From: Nostoc sp. NMS7
GTDB taxonomy: Bacteria > Cyanobacteriota > Cyanobacteriia > Cyanobacteriales > Nostocaceae
Assembly (NCBI RefSeq): GCF_017115085.1
Contig: NZ_JABXKJ010000261.1
Coordinates: forward strand, 1 to 40,910
DNA length: 40,910 nucleotides
Direction: 5' to 3'
Under the pieces are notes generated by a model. The model searched no databases and was not told the DNA's origin. It saw only the letters and a program-made list of their open reading frames with translations. Below are positions 32,217 through 40,105 of the stretch, piece by piece. Every line of letters begins with the position of its first letter. Within the stretch, counting starts at the first letter, position 1. A program made the translations under genes and the position numbers.

Positions 32217-33767
32217 ATGTCCAATCCAGAATTCGAGAGAGTCACAGTTCGCCCAATGGATGAGTATAACCAAAAGTTGGTGTCTTACGTCCATCCGCCA
32301 AATTGGGTTAATCCTCAACCCGCAGATGTTTACGATTTGGTAGTAATTGGTGCTGGTACGGCGGGATTAGTGGTGGCGGCTGGCGCGGCGGGTCTGGATT
32401 TGGGTCTAAAAGTGGCGTTAATTGAAAAGCATCTCATGGGTGGAGATTGCTTAAATGTTGGTTGCGTACCATCTAAAACTATTATTCGGTCTGCTCGTGT
32501 TGTTGGCGAAATCTGGGATGCTCAAGATTTGGGAGTTAATATTCCCCAACATAATATTGATGTTGATTTTCCCAAAGTCATGGCGAGGATGCGGCGGGTA
32601 AGGGCTGGTATCAGCCATAATGACTCGGCGGAACGGTTTCAAAAGTTGGGTGTCGATGTCTTTTTGGGTAGCGGTCGATTTGCGAGTAAAAATTCTGTGG
32701 AAGTTGGCGATAAAACTCTCCGGTTTAAAAAAGCTGTAATTGCTACTGGCACAAGAGCTGCACAACTGTCAATTCCGGGAATTGAAAAGGCGGGTTATCT
32801 AACCAATGAAACGGTTTTTTCGCTGATTCAACGACCGGAACGTTTGGCCGTGATTGGTGGCGGTCCCATTGGTTGCGAATTGGCGCAGGCTTTCCGGCGA
32901 TTGGGTTGTGAGGTGGTACTTTTCCATAGCAGTTCTCATCTTCTGAATAAAGAAGATGCTGAGGCGGCTGAAATTCTCCAAAAGGTTTTGATTAGCGAAG
33001 GAATTCGCGTGGTACTGAATTCCAAATTAGAAGAAGTGGTAACAGTCACTGAAGGGAAACGGCTTTACTTTTCCGCCAATGGTCATCGAGATTCGGTGAC
33101 AGTAGATGAAATTTTAGTTGGTGCGGGGCGATCGCCGAATGTGGAAAGTTTAAATTTAGAAGCAGTGGGTGTAGAATACGACAAGCGCCAAGGTCTGAAG
33201 GTAAATGATTATCTCCAAACGACGAATCCCAAAATTTATGCAGCTGGCGATATCTGTATGAACTGGAAGTTTACCCATGCGGCTGATGCCGCAGCGCGGA
33301 TTGTAATTAAAAATACGCTGTTTTCTCCCTTTGGCTTAGGACGCTCGAAACTCAGTAATCTGGTGATGCCTTGGGTAACTTATACTCACCCAGAAATTGC
33401 CCATGTAGGATTGTACGAACATGAAGCACAGAAATTGGGTATTGAGGTGACGACAATCAAGATAGCTTTTAATAGTGTAGACCGAGCGATCGCAGATGGT
33501 GAAGAGTCAGGATTTCTCAAAATCCACCATAAAAAAGGGTCTGATGAAATTATCGGTGCAACTATTGTCGCCAGTCATGCGGGTGAGATGATTTCAGAAG
33601 TGACTACGGCAATGGTGAATAAAATTGGTTTGAGTAAGTTAAGCAGTGTAATTCATCCTTATCCGACTCAAGTCGAAGCTATTAAAAAAGCAGCTGATAC
33701 TTATCGTCGTACACTCTTAACATCAAATACCAAAAAATTATTAGGATTTCTCACCAAGTTATCTTGA
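32217..33767 (+). CDS. Mercuric reductase-like pyridine nucleotide-disulfide oxidoreductase
   Basis: A 516-residue class I flavoprotein disulfide reductase. The FAD-binding GAGTAG is at residues 45-50 and the redox-active pair Cys78/Cys83 is in GGDCLNVGCVPSKT. The NADH-binding AVIGGGPIGCELAQAF, the second FAD motif INYAAGDI-type (PKIYAAGDIC), and a C-terminal dimerisation domain with HPYPTQVEAIKKAAD follow. It has neither the N-terminal NmerA domain nor the C-terminal Cys pair of true MerA (it ends FLTKLS), so mercury reduction is doubtful. The start is preceded by GAGGT. Neighbours suggest a role in metalloid or selenium-related chemistry; this is inference. Confidence 0.9.
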   Translation: MSNPEFERVTVRPMDEYNQKLVSYVHPPNWVNPQPADVYDLVVIGAGTAGLVVAAGAAGLDLGLKVALIEKHLMGGDCLNVGCVPSKTIIRSARVVGEIWDAQDLGVNIPQHNIDVDFPKVMARMRRVRAGISHNDSAERFQKLGVDVFLGSGRFASKNSVEVGDKTLRFKKAVIATGTRAAQLSIPGIEKAGYLTNETVFSLIQRPERLAVIGGGPIGCELAQAFRRLGCEVVLFHSSSHLLNKEDAEAAEILQKVLISEGIRVVLNSKLEEVVTVTEGKRLYFSANGHRDSVTVDEILVGAGRSPNVESLNLEAVGVEYDKRQGLKVNDYLQTTNPKIYAAGDICMNWKFTHAADAAARIVIKNTLFSPFGLGRSKLSNLVMPWVTYTHPEIAHVGLYEHEAQKLGIEVTTIKIAFNSVDRAIADGEESGFLKIHHKKGSDEIIGATIVASHAGEMISEVTTAMVNKIGLSKLSSVIHPYPTQVEAIKKAADTYRRTLLTSNTKKLLGFLTKLS

Positions 33768-34031
33768 CCCAAGTCAGCATCCGCCCGGAAATAAATTTCC
33801 TTTTCTTATAGCTGAAATCGGTTTAAACCGACTAATGACAATCGATAAGACTTAGGCAAACAATAGCTGAAAAGAATGATTTTTAGGTAGAGGCAATTCA
33901 CGTAGCTTTAGCTGACCGCAGGGTATTGCCCCAGAATGCATGTAGTTTTGCGTAAGTCCTAATCGAGAATAGTGATAGTTGTCTCTTGAGGGGCATTATT
34001 GAGAGGAACGTTAGGCACAAATGACCAACTT
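33768..34031. other. Intergenic region with small palindromes
   Basis: GGAAATAAATTTCC (33787-33800) and TCGGTTTAAACCGA (33818-33831) are perfect palindromes within 31 bp after the flavoprotein stop. They belong to short stem-loop repeats common in these genomes and may serve as a 3' end. No gene is visible. Confidence 0.55.
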
Positions 34032-34289
34032 TTACAATTCTGATGCCGTGTCTGGAGCAACAATTTCGCCAGTACCCAATTGCAGTATCATGTCCTGGTC
34101 AGTAATTAATCCGCTGAGTTCCTTGACTTGTAAATTCATGTCTTCACAAGCTTGTCTGAGTTCTCGTGCAAATTTGTTGAGGTCTTGACCATAGCCACAT
34201 TGATGAGCAGCAGTTTCAATCCCTTGCTTGGCATTTGCTCTAGCACAATCTACTAGTTCTGTGCCATGCAGTGGTGTAGGAGATGCCAT
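34032..34289 (-). CDS. Small conserved hypothetical protein (85 residues)
   Basis: The sequence starts MASPTPLHGTELVDCARANAKQGIETAAHQCGYGQDLNKFARELRQAC. It is soluble, helical, with three Cys (residues 15, 31 and 48), and ends acidic. The ILQLGTGEIVAPDTASEL tail is strand-like. No family is recognised. The ATG at 34289 gives the only sensible start. It is probably monocistronic. Confidence 0.7.
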   Translation of the reverse strand: MASPTPLHGTELVDCARANAKQGIETAAHQCGYGQDLNKFARELRQACEDMNLQVKELSGLITDQDMILQLGTGEIVAPDTASEL

Positions 34290-34466
34290 AGACGTAGTTA
34301 TTATTTCTTAAATGTTTGCTGCTAGATAGATTATCAATATTTTACCTTTGACTCATCCCTCCAATGGAAGACAATTAGGGTAGAGGTAGGAATTTACAGT
34401 TAGGAGTTTAGAGTGAAGAGTTATAAATTAAGAATATATAGTTTATAACTCCTAATTCCTAACTCC

Positions 34467-34529
34467 TGTACAGACGCGATTAATTGCGTCTCTCCTAACT
34501 CCTGTACAGACGCGATTAATCGCGTATCT
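34467..34529. repeat. Two tandem GACGCGATTAATCGCGTC palindrome units
   Basis: Copies at 34467-34493 and 34503-34529 both begin TGTACAGACGCGATTAAT and are separated by TCCTAACTCC. The core is a nearly perfect palindrome. The surrounding DNA is CTAACTCC-type simple repeat. A third copy lies at 12151-12178. Confidence 0.8.
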
Positions 34530-34551
34530 CCTAACTTCTAACTCTATTTAC

Positions 34552-35424
34552 TTAGCCATTGATAACTTCTCCACCATTGACGTGTAATACTTGTCCAGAC
34601 ATATAAGAAGAATCATCAGAGGCTAAAAATACGTAGCTGGGAGCAACTTCTTCTGGTTGTCCAGCTCGTTCCATTGGTACTTGTTTCCCAAAAGTTTGAA
34701 CTTTCTCTTTCGGAAAAGTTGAGGGAATTAAAGGTGTCCAAATTGGCCCTGGTGCGACAGCGTTAACGCGAATCTTCTTTGACACCAAATTTTGTGATAA
34801 GGAGCGAGTAAAAGCAACGATCGCACCTTTTGTAGAGGAATAATCTAGGAGTTGTGGGTTCCCTTTATAAGCTGTTACCGATGTGGTATTGATGATAGAA
34901 CTGCCTGCTTTTAAATGCTTGAGTGCAGCTTTAGTCATGAAAAACATCGAGAATATATTAGTGCGGAAAGTGCGCTCTAGTTGTTCTTTGGTAATTTCCT
35001 CAATACTATCTTGCGGATGTTGTTCGGCAGCATTGTTGATCAGAATATCGAGTTTGCCAAACTCATCAACTGTTTGTTGTATAGCTTGCTGACAAAAAGT
35101 TTCATCGCCAATATCGCCTGCGATGGTTACTGCACGACGTCCTTGTTTTTTTACCAAATCTTTTGTTTCTTTGGCATCGTCGTGTTCATTTAGGTAAAGA
35201 ATCGCCACATCTGCACCTTCTTTAGCAAATGCGATCGCTACAGCACGACCAATACCACTATCTGCACCCGTAATCAATGCTACTTTATCTTGTAACTTGC
35301 CACTACCCCGATACTTGGCATCATCTGCCTTGGGTTTTGGCGTCATTTCTGATTCAACCCCTGGTGCTTCTTGTTGCTGTGGCGGTTGTAATTTTTTTTC
35401 TTTTTGCTCTTTTGATTTAGCCAT
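34552..35424 (-). CDS. SDR family oxidoreductase (general-stress type)
   Basis: A 290-residue short-chain dehydrogenase/reductase. The cofactor motif TGADSGIG is at 52-59, NNAA at about 130-133, and the catalytic Ser182, Tyr195 and Lys199 in TSVTAYKGNPQLLDYSSTKG. A 45-residue hydrophilic, Lys/Gln-rich N-terminal extension (MAKSKEQKEKKLQPPQQQEAPG) precedes the Rossmann fold, as in the YhdG/YghA-like or GSP39-like stress-induced group. The NAD(P)-dependent activity is clear; the substrate is unknown. The sequence ending VLHVNGGEVING is complete. Confidence 0.93.
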   Translation of the reverse strand: MAKSKEQKEKKLQPPQQQEAPGVESEMTPKPKADDAKYRGSGKLQDKVALITGADSGIGRAVAIAFAKEGADVAILYLNEHDDAKETKDLVKKQGRRAVTIAGDIGDETFCQQAIQQTVDEFGKLDILINNAAEQHPQDSIEEITKEQLERTFRTNIFSMFFMTKAALKHLKAGSSIINTTSVTAYKGNPQLLDYSSTKGAIVAFTRSLSQNLVSKKIRVNAVAPGPIWTPLIPSTFPKEKVQTFGKQVPMERAGQPEEVAPSYVFLASDDSSYMSGQVLHVNGGEVING

Positions 35425-35825
35425 AGGTTTTGTCTTGGTAATTCACCTAACCACGAAAAACAAGTACACAAGTTTCATCTGATGAAAGATTTATACTTTT
35501 CATCTGCTTTCAAGTTAACTATTATGTTGCTGTACTTTATCGCTCCCTAGAGGTAAAGTAAGCTGCAATTTGCTCAACCTTAAGACGGAAAATAAATTAA
35601 GGAAATAGTGATAAACAAGATTCCCGACTTCTTAAATAAGTCGGGAATCTGGGGGTTGCAATTATCACAAATTAAGTAGGATTGCTATAGTTTGATTTAT
35701 TCTTGCCGACTTTCTTAAAATTATTGCAAAACTACCTGAATCCTGACACCTGGGCTATACCTTTAAACTAAACGTCCAAAAGTCTGCGTGGTGCGCTACA
35801 TTGAGATCATTAGAGAGCAGGGGTT
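35425..35825. other. Intergenic region with hairpin 35619-35649
   Basis: The gap lies between two divergent genes. GATTCCCGACTT (35619-35630) pairs with AAGTCGGGAATC (35638-35649) over a 7-nt loop; this is a relative of the hairpin at 20808-20838. No small precursor-peptide ORF with a ribosome site is evident upstream of the ATP-grasp gene. Confidence 0.6.
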
Positions 35826-37427
35826 ATGGCAACACTAAATATTTCCGAGTTAGAACAGATTGAAAAGTTTCGCCATTTACAATCAACTCTGCGCGATCGC
35901 TGGAAAACGATTGAGCTATTTGACAATAGTGAAGCGGATATTATAATTATTCCCTCCCTGAGTATCGACCAGCGCGAACTCCAAAAGATTGAAGGCTGCG
36001 AACATTATGAAGAAAGATTACTATTTTCCTTAATTCGGTTACAAAATCCCCGGACTCGGCTAGTTTATGTAACATCAGTACCGTTGCATCCTAGTATCAT
36101 TGATTATTATCTGCAACTGTTGCCAGGAATTCCCTTTTCTCATGCTCGGAATCGCTTGCTGCTACTTTCAACTTACGATTCCTCTCTTAAGCCCCTCAGC
36201 CAAAAGATTTTAGAACGCCCCCGCCTGCTAGAGCGGATTCATCAATCTTTGAGGCTAGAGAAATCATTTATGATCTGTTACAACTCTTCGCACTGGGAAG
36301 GCGAATTGTCTGTAAAATTAGGTGTACCACTATATGCTGCCGCACCAGATTTACAGATTTGGGGGACAAAAAGTGGGAGTCGGCAAATCTTCAAGGAAAG
36401 CGGAGTACCGCATCCAGATGGCACCGAAAAAGTTTGGAATCATACAGATTTGGCAGAAGCTACCGGTGATTTGTGGGAACGACAACCAACATTACAACGG
36501 GTAGTGGTAAAACTCAACGAAGGCATTTCTGGAGAAGGGAATGCCTTGCTAGACTTTAGACCGATTGAGAATTTAGCACCAAGTAAAGGTACTCATGCCC
36601 AAAGGGTAGCAGCAATTAGCGATCGCTTCTCAACAATGCGCTTTCAAGCAAAGCAAGAGAGTTGGGACAATTTTTCCGGAAGAATCAGGGAATTAGGGGC
36701 GATCGCTGAAGCATTTGTGGAAGGCGAAATTAAGCGATCGCCCAGTGTCCAAGGGCGGATCACACCCACTGGCGAAGTGGAAATCCTTTCAACCCACGAC
36801 CAAATTCTTGGAGGTCCAGACGGTCAAATTTATCTTGGTTGTCGCTTTCCGGCTGATGAAAGCTATCGGTTGCAATTACAGCAATTGGGATTACAAGTTG
36901 GCAGAAAGCTAGCAGAAAAAGGCACTTTAGAGCGATTTGGTGTAGATTTTATCGCTGTTGACAAGGGTAATGGAGAGTGGGATATTCAGGCGATCGAAAT
37001 TAACCTGCGTAAAGGCGGCACAACTCATCCATTCATGACCCTGAAATTATTAACGAACGGTCGTTATGACCTTTCCACGGGCTTATTTTATAGTCAACAA
37101 GGTCGTCCCAAATACTACATTGCCACTGACAATCTCCAAAAAGAGCGCTATCAGGGATTATTACCTAATGATTTGATGGATATCATCGCTCACCAGAGAC
37201 TACACTTTGACAGTGGTACTGAAACAGGTACAGTCTTTCATCTTATGGGTTGCCTTTCGCAGTTTGGCAAGTTGGGATTAACCAGCATCGGTGATTCCCC
37301 GCAACAAGCACAAGACATTTATAACAAAGTTGTCAAAGTTCTGGATGAAGAAACCCGTAGCAATAATCATGATTTCTCGGCGTTTTCAGATTATTCCTTT
37401 CCCGTGGTTTGGGATGAACATAGTTAA
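35826..37427 (+). CDS. PGM1-related ATP-grasp peptide ligase
   Basis: A 533-residue protein with a C-terminal ATP-grasp domain: QRVVVKLNEGISGEGNALLDF and LGAIAEAFVEGEIKRSPSVQGRITP fit the ATP-binding loops, and DIQAIEINLRKGGTTHPFM fits the Mg2+/ATP site (Glu, Asn, Arg). The N-terminal half (residues 1-200, including ADIIIIPSLSIDQRELQKIEG) is a pre-ATP-grasp type domain. Cyanobacterial homologues are annotated as peptide ligase PGM1-related, after the enzyme that joins a phenylglycine derivative to ribosomal peptides in pheganomycin synthesis. No peptide substrate gene or tailoring gene lies beside it, so its substrate here is unknown. The start ATG at 35826 is preceded by GCAGGGGTT. Confidence 0.85.
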   Translation: MATLNISELEQIEKFRHLQSTLRDRWKTIELFDNSEADIIIIPSLSIDQRELQKIEGCEHYEERLLFSLIRLQNPRTRLVYVTSVPLHPSIIDYYLQLLPGIPFSHARNRLLLLSTYDSSLKPLSQKILERPRLLERIHQSLRLEKSFMICYNSSHWEGELSVKLGVPLYAAAPDLQIWGTKSGSRQIFKESGVPHPDGTEKVWNHTDLAEATGDLWERQPTLQRVVVKLNEGISGEGNALLDFRPIENLAPSKGTHAQRVAAISDRFSTMRFQAKQESWDNFSGRIRELGAIAEAFVEGEIKRSPSVQGRITPTGEVEILSTHDQILGGPDGQIYLGCRFPADESYRLQLQQLGLQVGRKLAEKGTLERFGVDFIAVDKGNGEWDIQAIEINLRKGGTTHPFMTLKLLTNGRYDLSTGLFYSQQGRPKYYIATDNLQKERYQGLLPNDLMDIIAHQRLHFDSGTETGTVFHLMGCLSQFGKLGLTSIGDSPQQAQDIYNKVVKVLDEETRSNNHDFSAFSDYSFPVVWDEHS

Positions 37428-37580
37428 GGAATGTCGTTTGCAACAGATGAATTGGCTCTAGGGGTGTACAACTGTACGCCCCTACCTATGTATCCGTATT
37501 AGGTATTTCGTGAAATGATATCAAGACTTACGCGTTGACAATAAATACCAAATATATATCAGGTGAAAAACCACATCTTT

Positions 37581-37610
37581 TGTAGGGGTTTAGCATGCTA
37601 AACCCCTACA
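37581..37610. repeat. Perfect 30-bp palindrome
   Basis: TGTAGGGGTTTAGCA and its exact reverse complement meet without spacer. It lies 154 bp after the ATP-grasp gene stop. As RNA it would be a strong hairpin; the GGGGTTTAGCATGCTAAACCCC-type core is an interspersed repeat in many cyanobacteria. Confidence 0.9.
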
Positions 37611-37711
37611 GCATCGTCTATTTACGACCAAAGGATAATTAAGAAAAGCCTGAAACAACCTATTTTTGTTAACGCAGATCATGATGAATTTGTACAGTGC
37701 GTAAGTACTAG

Positions 37712-37975
37712 ATATAGGACTCCGATCAGATTTATCAGTGAACCATCTAGGCTAAAATGTTCCAAAAAAATTGTAGGTTGGGGAGCCACTGCGTTGCGCG
37801 GGTTTCCCGCGTTGTAGCAAGTGGCGTTGGAGGCTTTGCGTAACCCAACATCATGATATATGTTGGGTTGCGCTCCGCTCCACCCAACCTACGTCTACGT
37901 CTAATGCACTACTTTAGCCTAGAGGGTCCACTACGTGCATTTCAAAAATATAGGACTCCGATCAGATTTATCAGT
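37712..37975. repeat. Composite element: 28-bp direct repeats enclosing nested palindromes
   Basis: A 28-bp sequence starting ATATAGGACTCCGATCAG is exactly repeated at 37712-37739 and 37948-37975. Between them TCTAGGCTAAA (37746-37756) inverts as TTTAGCCTAGA (37913-37923). GTAGGTTGGG (37773-37782) inverts as CCCAACCTAC (37883-37892), and AACCCAACAT (37842-37851) pairs with ATGTTGGGTT (37860-37869). No ORF is credible inside. The remaining 37428-38248 DNA, including the short frame at 37853, shows no supported gene. Confidence 0.75.
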
Positions 37976-38248
37976 ACTACGCTCAATGAAGGTAAACGTC
38001 AAGTCAGCAACTTATATTGTCCGGGTGCGGGTTGATGGGGCGGAAAGTCCACTCCACAAGAATTAGTCTGGAGAATATGATTCGCTACAGGTGACGATTT
38101 TATGAATGCTATGACAATTATCAAAAAAAGCTAAAATATACATCTATGTGGTAGTGGTTAAACTAAATTCGACCTGGGGCATTCCAAGTCATTAGAAGCA
38201 TCCAAAAATGGCAAAGACTCTTGATGCGGCACTTACGAGGTGCGGTAT

Positions 38249-39052
38249 TTAAGTTAGCATAACTTGCAGCGGTTCTTGCCAATCTAACTGCAACTGTAAA
38301 TTAGCATTGCCGCGATTAATGGCAATTTCTACCCAGCCGTGACTGCCAACTAAAGCTATTATCTCTCCCACGTTGACATCACTGTAAGTTTCACAGCCTA
38401 GTATACTTAACCCGGCGGCTTGCACACACCAAGTTTTGCCTTGTACGTAACTTCCTGGAATGTTGCTCACTAAGTTGCCAAAATTGTCAATATATTGAAT
38501 GCAACCCACTACACCTGTGGTTGTCTGCTTGCACTCGCCGATATCCAGTTTTACCAAACTTGCTGGATCAATTTCTTGTCCTAGCTGTTTGAGGGAGACG
38601 CCACTAGCAAGATTAGCCCCGATTGGTGCAAAGATATCTCTACCGTGAAAAGTCTTGCTTGGTTGAGGAGTTCGCCAATAGTTAAGATTTGTGAGTTCGA
38701 CGGCACAGGTCGCTGGGCTTTGACTCAGTACCCCACTGAATATACCATTATCTGGGCCGACGAGAAACCCTTGAGCAAATTCTACTGCGATCGCTCGTCG
38801 CTTGCTTCCCACACCCGGATCTACTACTGCCACATGCACTGTCCCAACTGGGAAATAGGGATAAGCATTCATCAGGCAAAACCGGGCTGCTTTGATATCT
38901 TGCGGTCCAATTTGGTGCGTTAAGTCTACCACCGTCAGTCTTCTGTTGATTTGGGCGATGATTCCCTTCATTATGCCCACATAAACATCGCGATCGCCGA
39001 AATCGCTCAGTAAAGTCACAAGCGGTTGTTGATTTATCTGATTTGTGTACAT
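38249..39052 (-). CDS. SAM hydrolase (SAM hydroxide adenosyltransferase, DUF62)
   Basis: A 267-residue member of the DUF62/chlorinase-fluorinase superfamily. Cyanobacterial and archaeal members hydrolyse S-adenosylmethionine to adenosine and methionine rather than halogenating it. Visible motifs are VTLLSDFGDRDVYVGIMKG (N-terminal SAM site), HVAVVDPGVGSKRRAIAVE (Asp/Arg of the water-activating triad), TFHGRDIFAP (His of the triad) and YIDNFGNLVSNI in the C-terminal domain. The 23-residue loop of fluorinases is not apparent. It diverges from a small ORF across an NtcA-type box. Confidence 0.9.
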   Translation of the reverse strand: MYTNQINQQPLVTLLSDFGDRDVYVGIMKGIIAQINRRLTVVDLTHQIGPQDIKAARFCLMNAYPYFPVGTVHVAVVDPGVGSKRRAIAVEFAQGFLVGPDNGIFSGVLSQSPATCAVELTNLNYWRTPQPSKTFHGRDIFAPIGANLASGVSLKQLGQEIDPASLVKLDIGECKQTTTGVVGCIQYIDNFGNLVSNIPGSYVQGKTWCVQAAGLSILGCETYSDVNVGEIIALVGSHGWVEIAINRGNANLQLQLDWQEPLQVMLT

Positions 39053-39091
39053 AATTCTTAATCAAATTAATTACATAAAAAAATATTTTTC

Positions 39092-39107
39092 TGTAGCAAC
39101 AGCTACA
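39092..39107. promoter_or_regulatory. NtcA binding site (GTA-N8-TAC)
   Basis: TGTAGCAACAGCTACA is a perfect 6-bp inverted repeat with a 4-bp spacer and matches the NtcA consensus GTA-N8-TAC. Its centre is 69 bp before the ATG of the 51-residue ORF and 47 bp before the SAM hydrolase start. A TAN3T box at the usual 22-24 bp is not seen on the plus strand, so activation or repression cannot be told. Confidence 0.6.
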
Positions 39108-39167
39108 AAATGTGTGTTATGTTAAGAAGACAAGACATAAAGCGAAAAATTAAAAAAGGTAATCACT

Positions 39168-39323
39168 ATGAGTCAAAATAGACTACAAAGTGTGAGCAAA
39201 GGACAAGAAGTTCACAGAGCGAATATTCAAAAAAGCCTAGAGCATCGCTTGCAAGTAGCCAGAGCAAAGGGCGACGAACAACTGATTCGTCAACTAGAAG
39301 CTGAGATGACACATTTCAGCTAA
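39168..39323 (+). CDS. 51-residue small protein, probably nitrogen-regulated
   Basis: Translation: MSQNRLQSVSKGQEVHRANI at the start, then QKSLEHRLQVARAKGDEQLI and RQLEAEMTHFS. It is charged, helical and without signal peptide. AAAGG lies 8-12 nt before the ATG, an NtcA box lies upstream, and a textbook terminator starts 34 bp after the stop, so it looks like a complete single-gene unit. The size equals that of PirA, the small PII-interacting regulator of arginine synthesis, which is also NtcA-controlled; this is only a hypothesis. Confidence 0.75.
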   Translation: MSQNRLQSVSKGQEVHRANIQKSLEHRLQVARAKGDEQLIRQLEAEMTHFS

Positions 39324-39356
39324 ATCAAGTTTTCATTGTTCATAGTTTTGTTGTGT

Positions 39357-39383
39357 AACCCGCTACGGCGGGTTTTTCGTTTT
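39357..39383 (+). terminator. Rho-independent terminator
   Basis: AACCCGC (39357-39363) pairs with GCGGGTT (39368-39374) over a TACG loop and is followed by TTTTCGTTTTT. It ends the 51-residue ORF transcript. Confidence 0.88.
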
Positions 39384-39459
39384 TATGGGGTTTCCTAGCA
39401 ATTTCGCTCTAAAAGCATTTTTCAATTAATTGAATTACCCAACTCCCCACTCCCCATCC

Positions 39460-39874
39460 TCACACTTCCGGCTCAACACCCAATGCTCGTAACTGTGCTG
39501 CCAAGCGTTCAGCCCGTTGCAGGGCAGTTTCTTTGGCTTCTTGCTCTTGTTCAGCTCGTAAACGTTCTTGTTCAGATCGTTCTGCACCAGTCGGAATCAT
39601 ATTCCCTGTAGCATCACACCACCTAAGCCAAACATCCCGCTTACCTTCATACGCACCTTCCCACAAACATAAACCTAGCTCAACTTCAGTCAGCCATTGC
39701 TCACTCATGGGTATGTATTGCCGCCCTCGCAACTCGTACATCTGTAGAACTTTGTTGTTTCTCAGATGGTAGATTATCCAAAGGTTCATCATCCTCTGTT
39801 ACCAAATGACTAACACCGGGTAACAAATCTTCTGGTAATAAGCCAGCGTCTGTCAAGGTGATAGATTCACTCAT
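39460..39874 (-). pseudogene. Uma2-family gene with internal deletion and frameshift
   Basis: The start at 39874 gives MSESITLTDAGLLPEDLLPGVSHLVTEDDEPLDNLPSEKQQ, the opening of a long-form Uma2 protein. Immediately after KQQ the sequence jumps, in another frame, to VLQMYELRGRQYIPMSEQWLTEVELGLCLWEGAYEGKRDVWLRWCDATGNMIPTGAERSEQERLRAEQEQ and ends in a coiled tail. The whole nuclease core (roughly 120-150 residues) is missing. Reading either frame alone gives an artefact of 76 or 110 residues. Confidence 0.8.
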
Positions 39875-39930
39875 AAGGAATTCTGGGGATAGCAGCTTAA
39901 TTCTATTATGGCAGCAGGTATCAATTCCCA

Positions 39931-39985
39931 TAAAAAACCCCCTCTGCTTTGGTCATAGTAAAGTGATTACAAAACAGAGAGGGTT
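39931..39985 (-). terminator. Rho-independent terminator of the pentapeptide gene
   Basis: On the minus strand AACCCTCTCTGTTTT pairs with AAAGCAGAGGGGGTT (two G-U pairs) and is followed at once by TTTTTTATGGG. It lies about 120 bp after the stop of the pentapeptide-repeat gene. Confidence 0.8.
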
Positions 39986-40105
39986 CATTTTTTATTTTTG
40001 TATAGGCAAATTTTAAGGATAATGCTGGCAAAAAACCAGTTTCTCTGATTTAAAGCCTGCAAAAACCTATGTTGTGTTTATTTTAACTTGCCTACTCAGT
40101 TAAAT

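Noticed and set aside
37712..37975. Direct repeats considered as a CRISPR
   Set aside because: Only two copies, 208 bp apart, with palindromic DNA between and no cas gene in the window.
37853..38035. 60-residue plus-strand frame in the long gap
   Set aside because: It runs across palindromic repeats and one 28-bp direct repeat, has no ribosome site and no family resemblance.
38020..38060. GGAAAGTCC-containing stretch resembling part of RNase P RNA
   Set aside because: Only this short string matches; the surrounding helices and conserved P4 context of RNase P RNA are not visible.
38748..39065. 105-residue minus-strand frame overlapping SAM hydrolase
   Set aside because: It is a shifted reading of the SAM hydrolase gene; the real frame has all family motifs.
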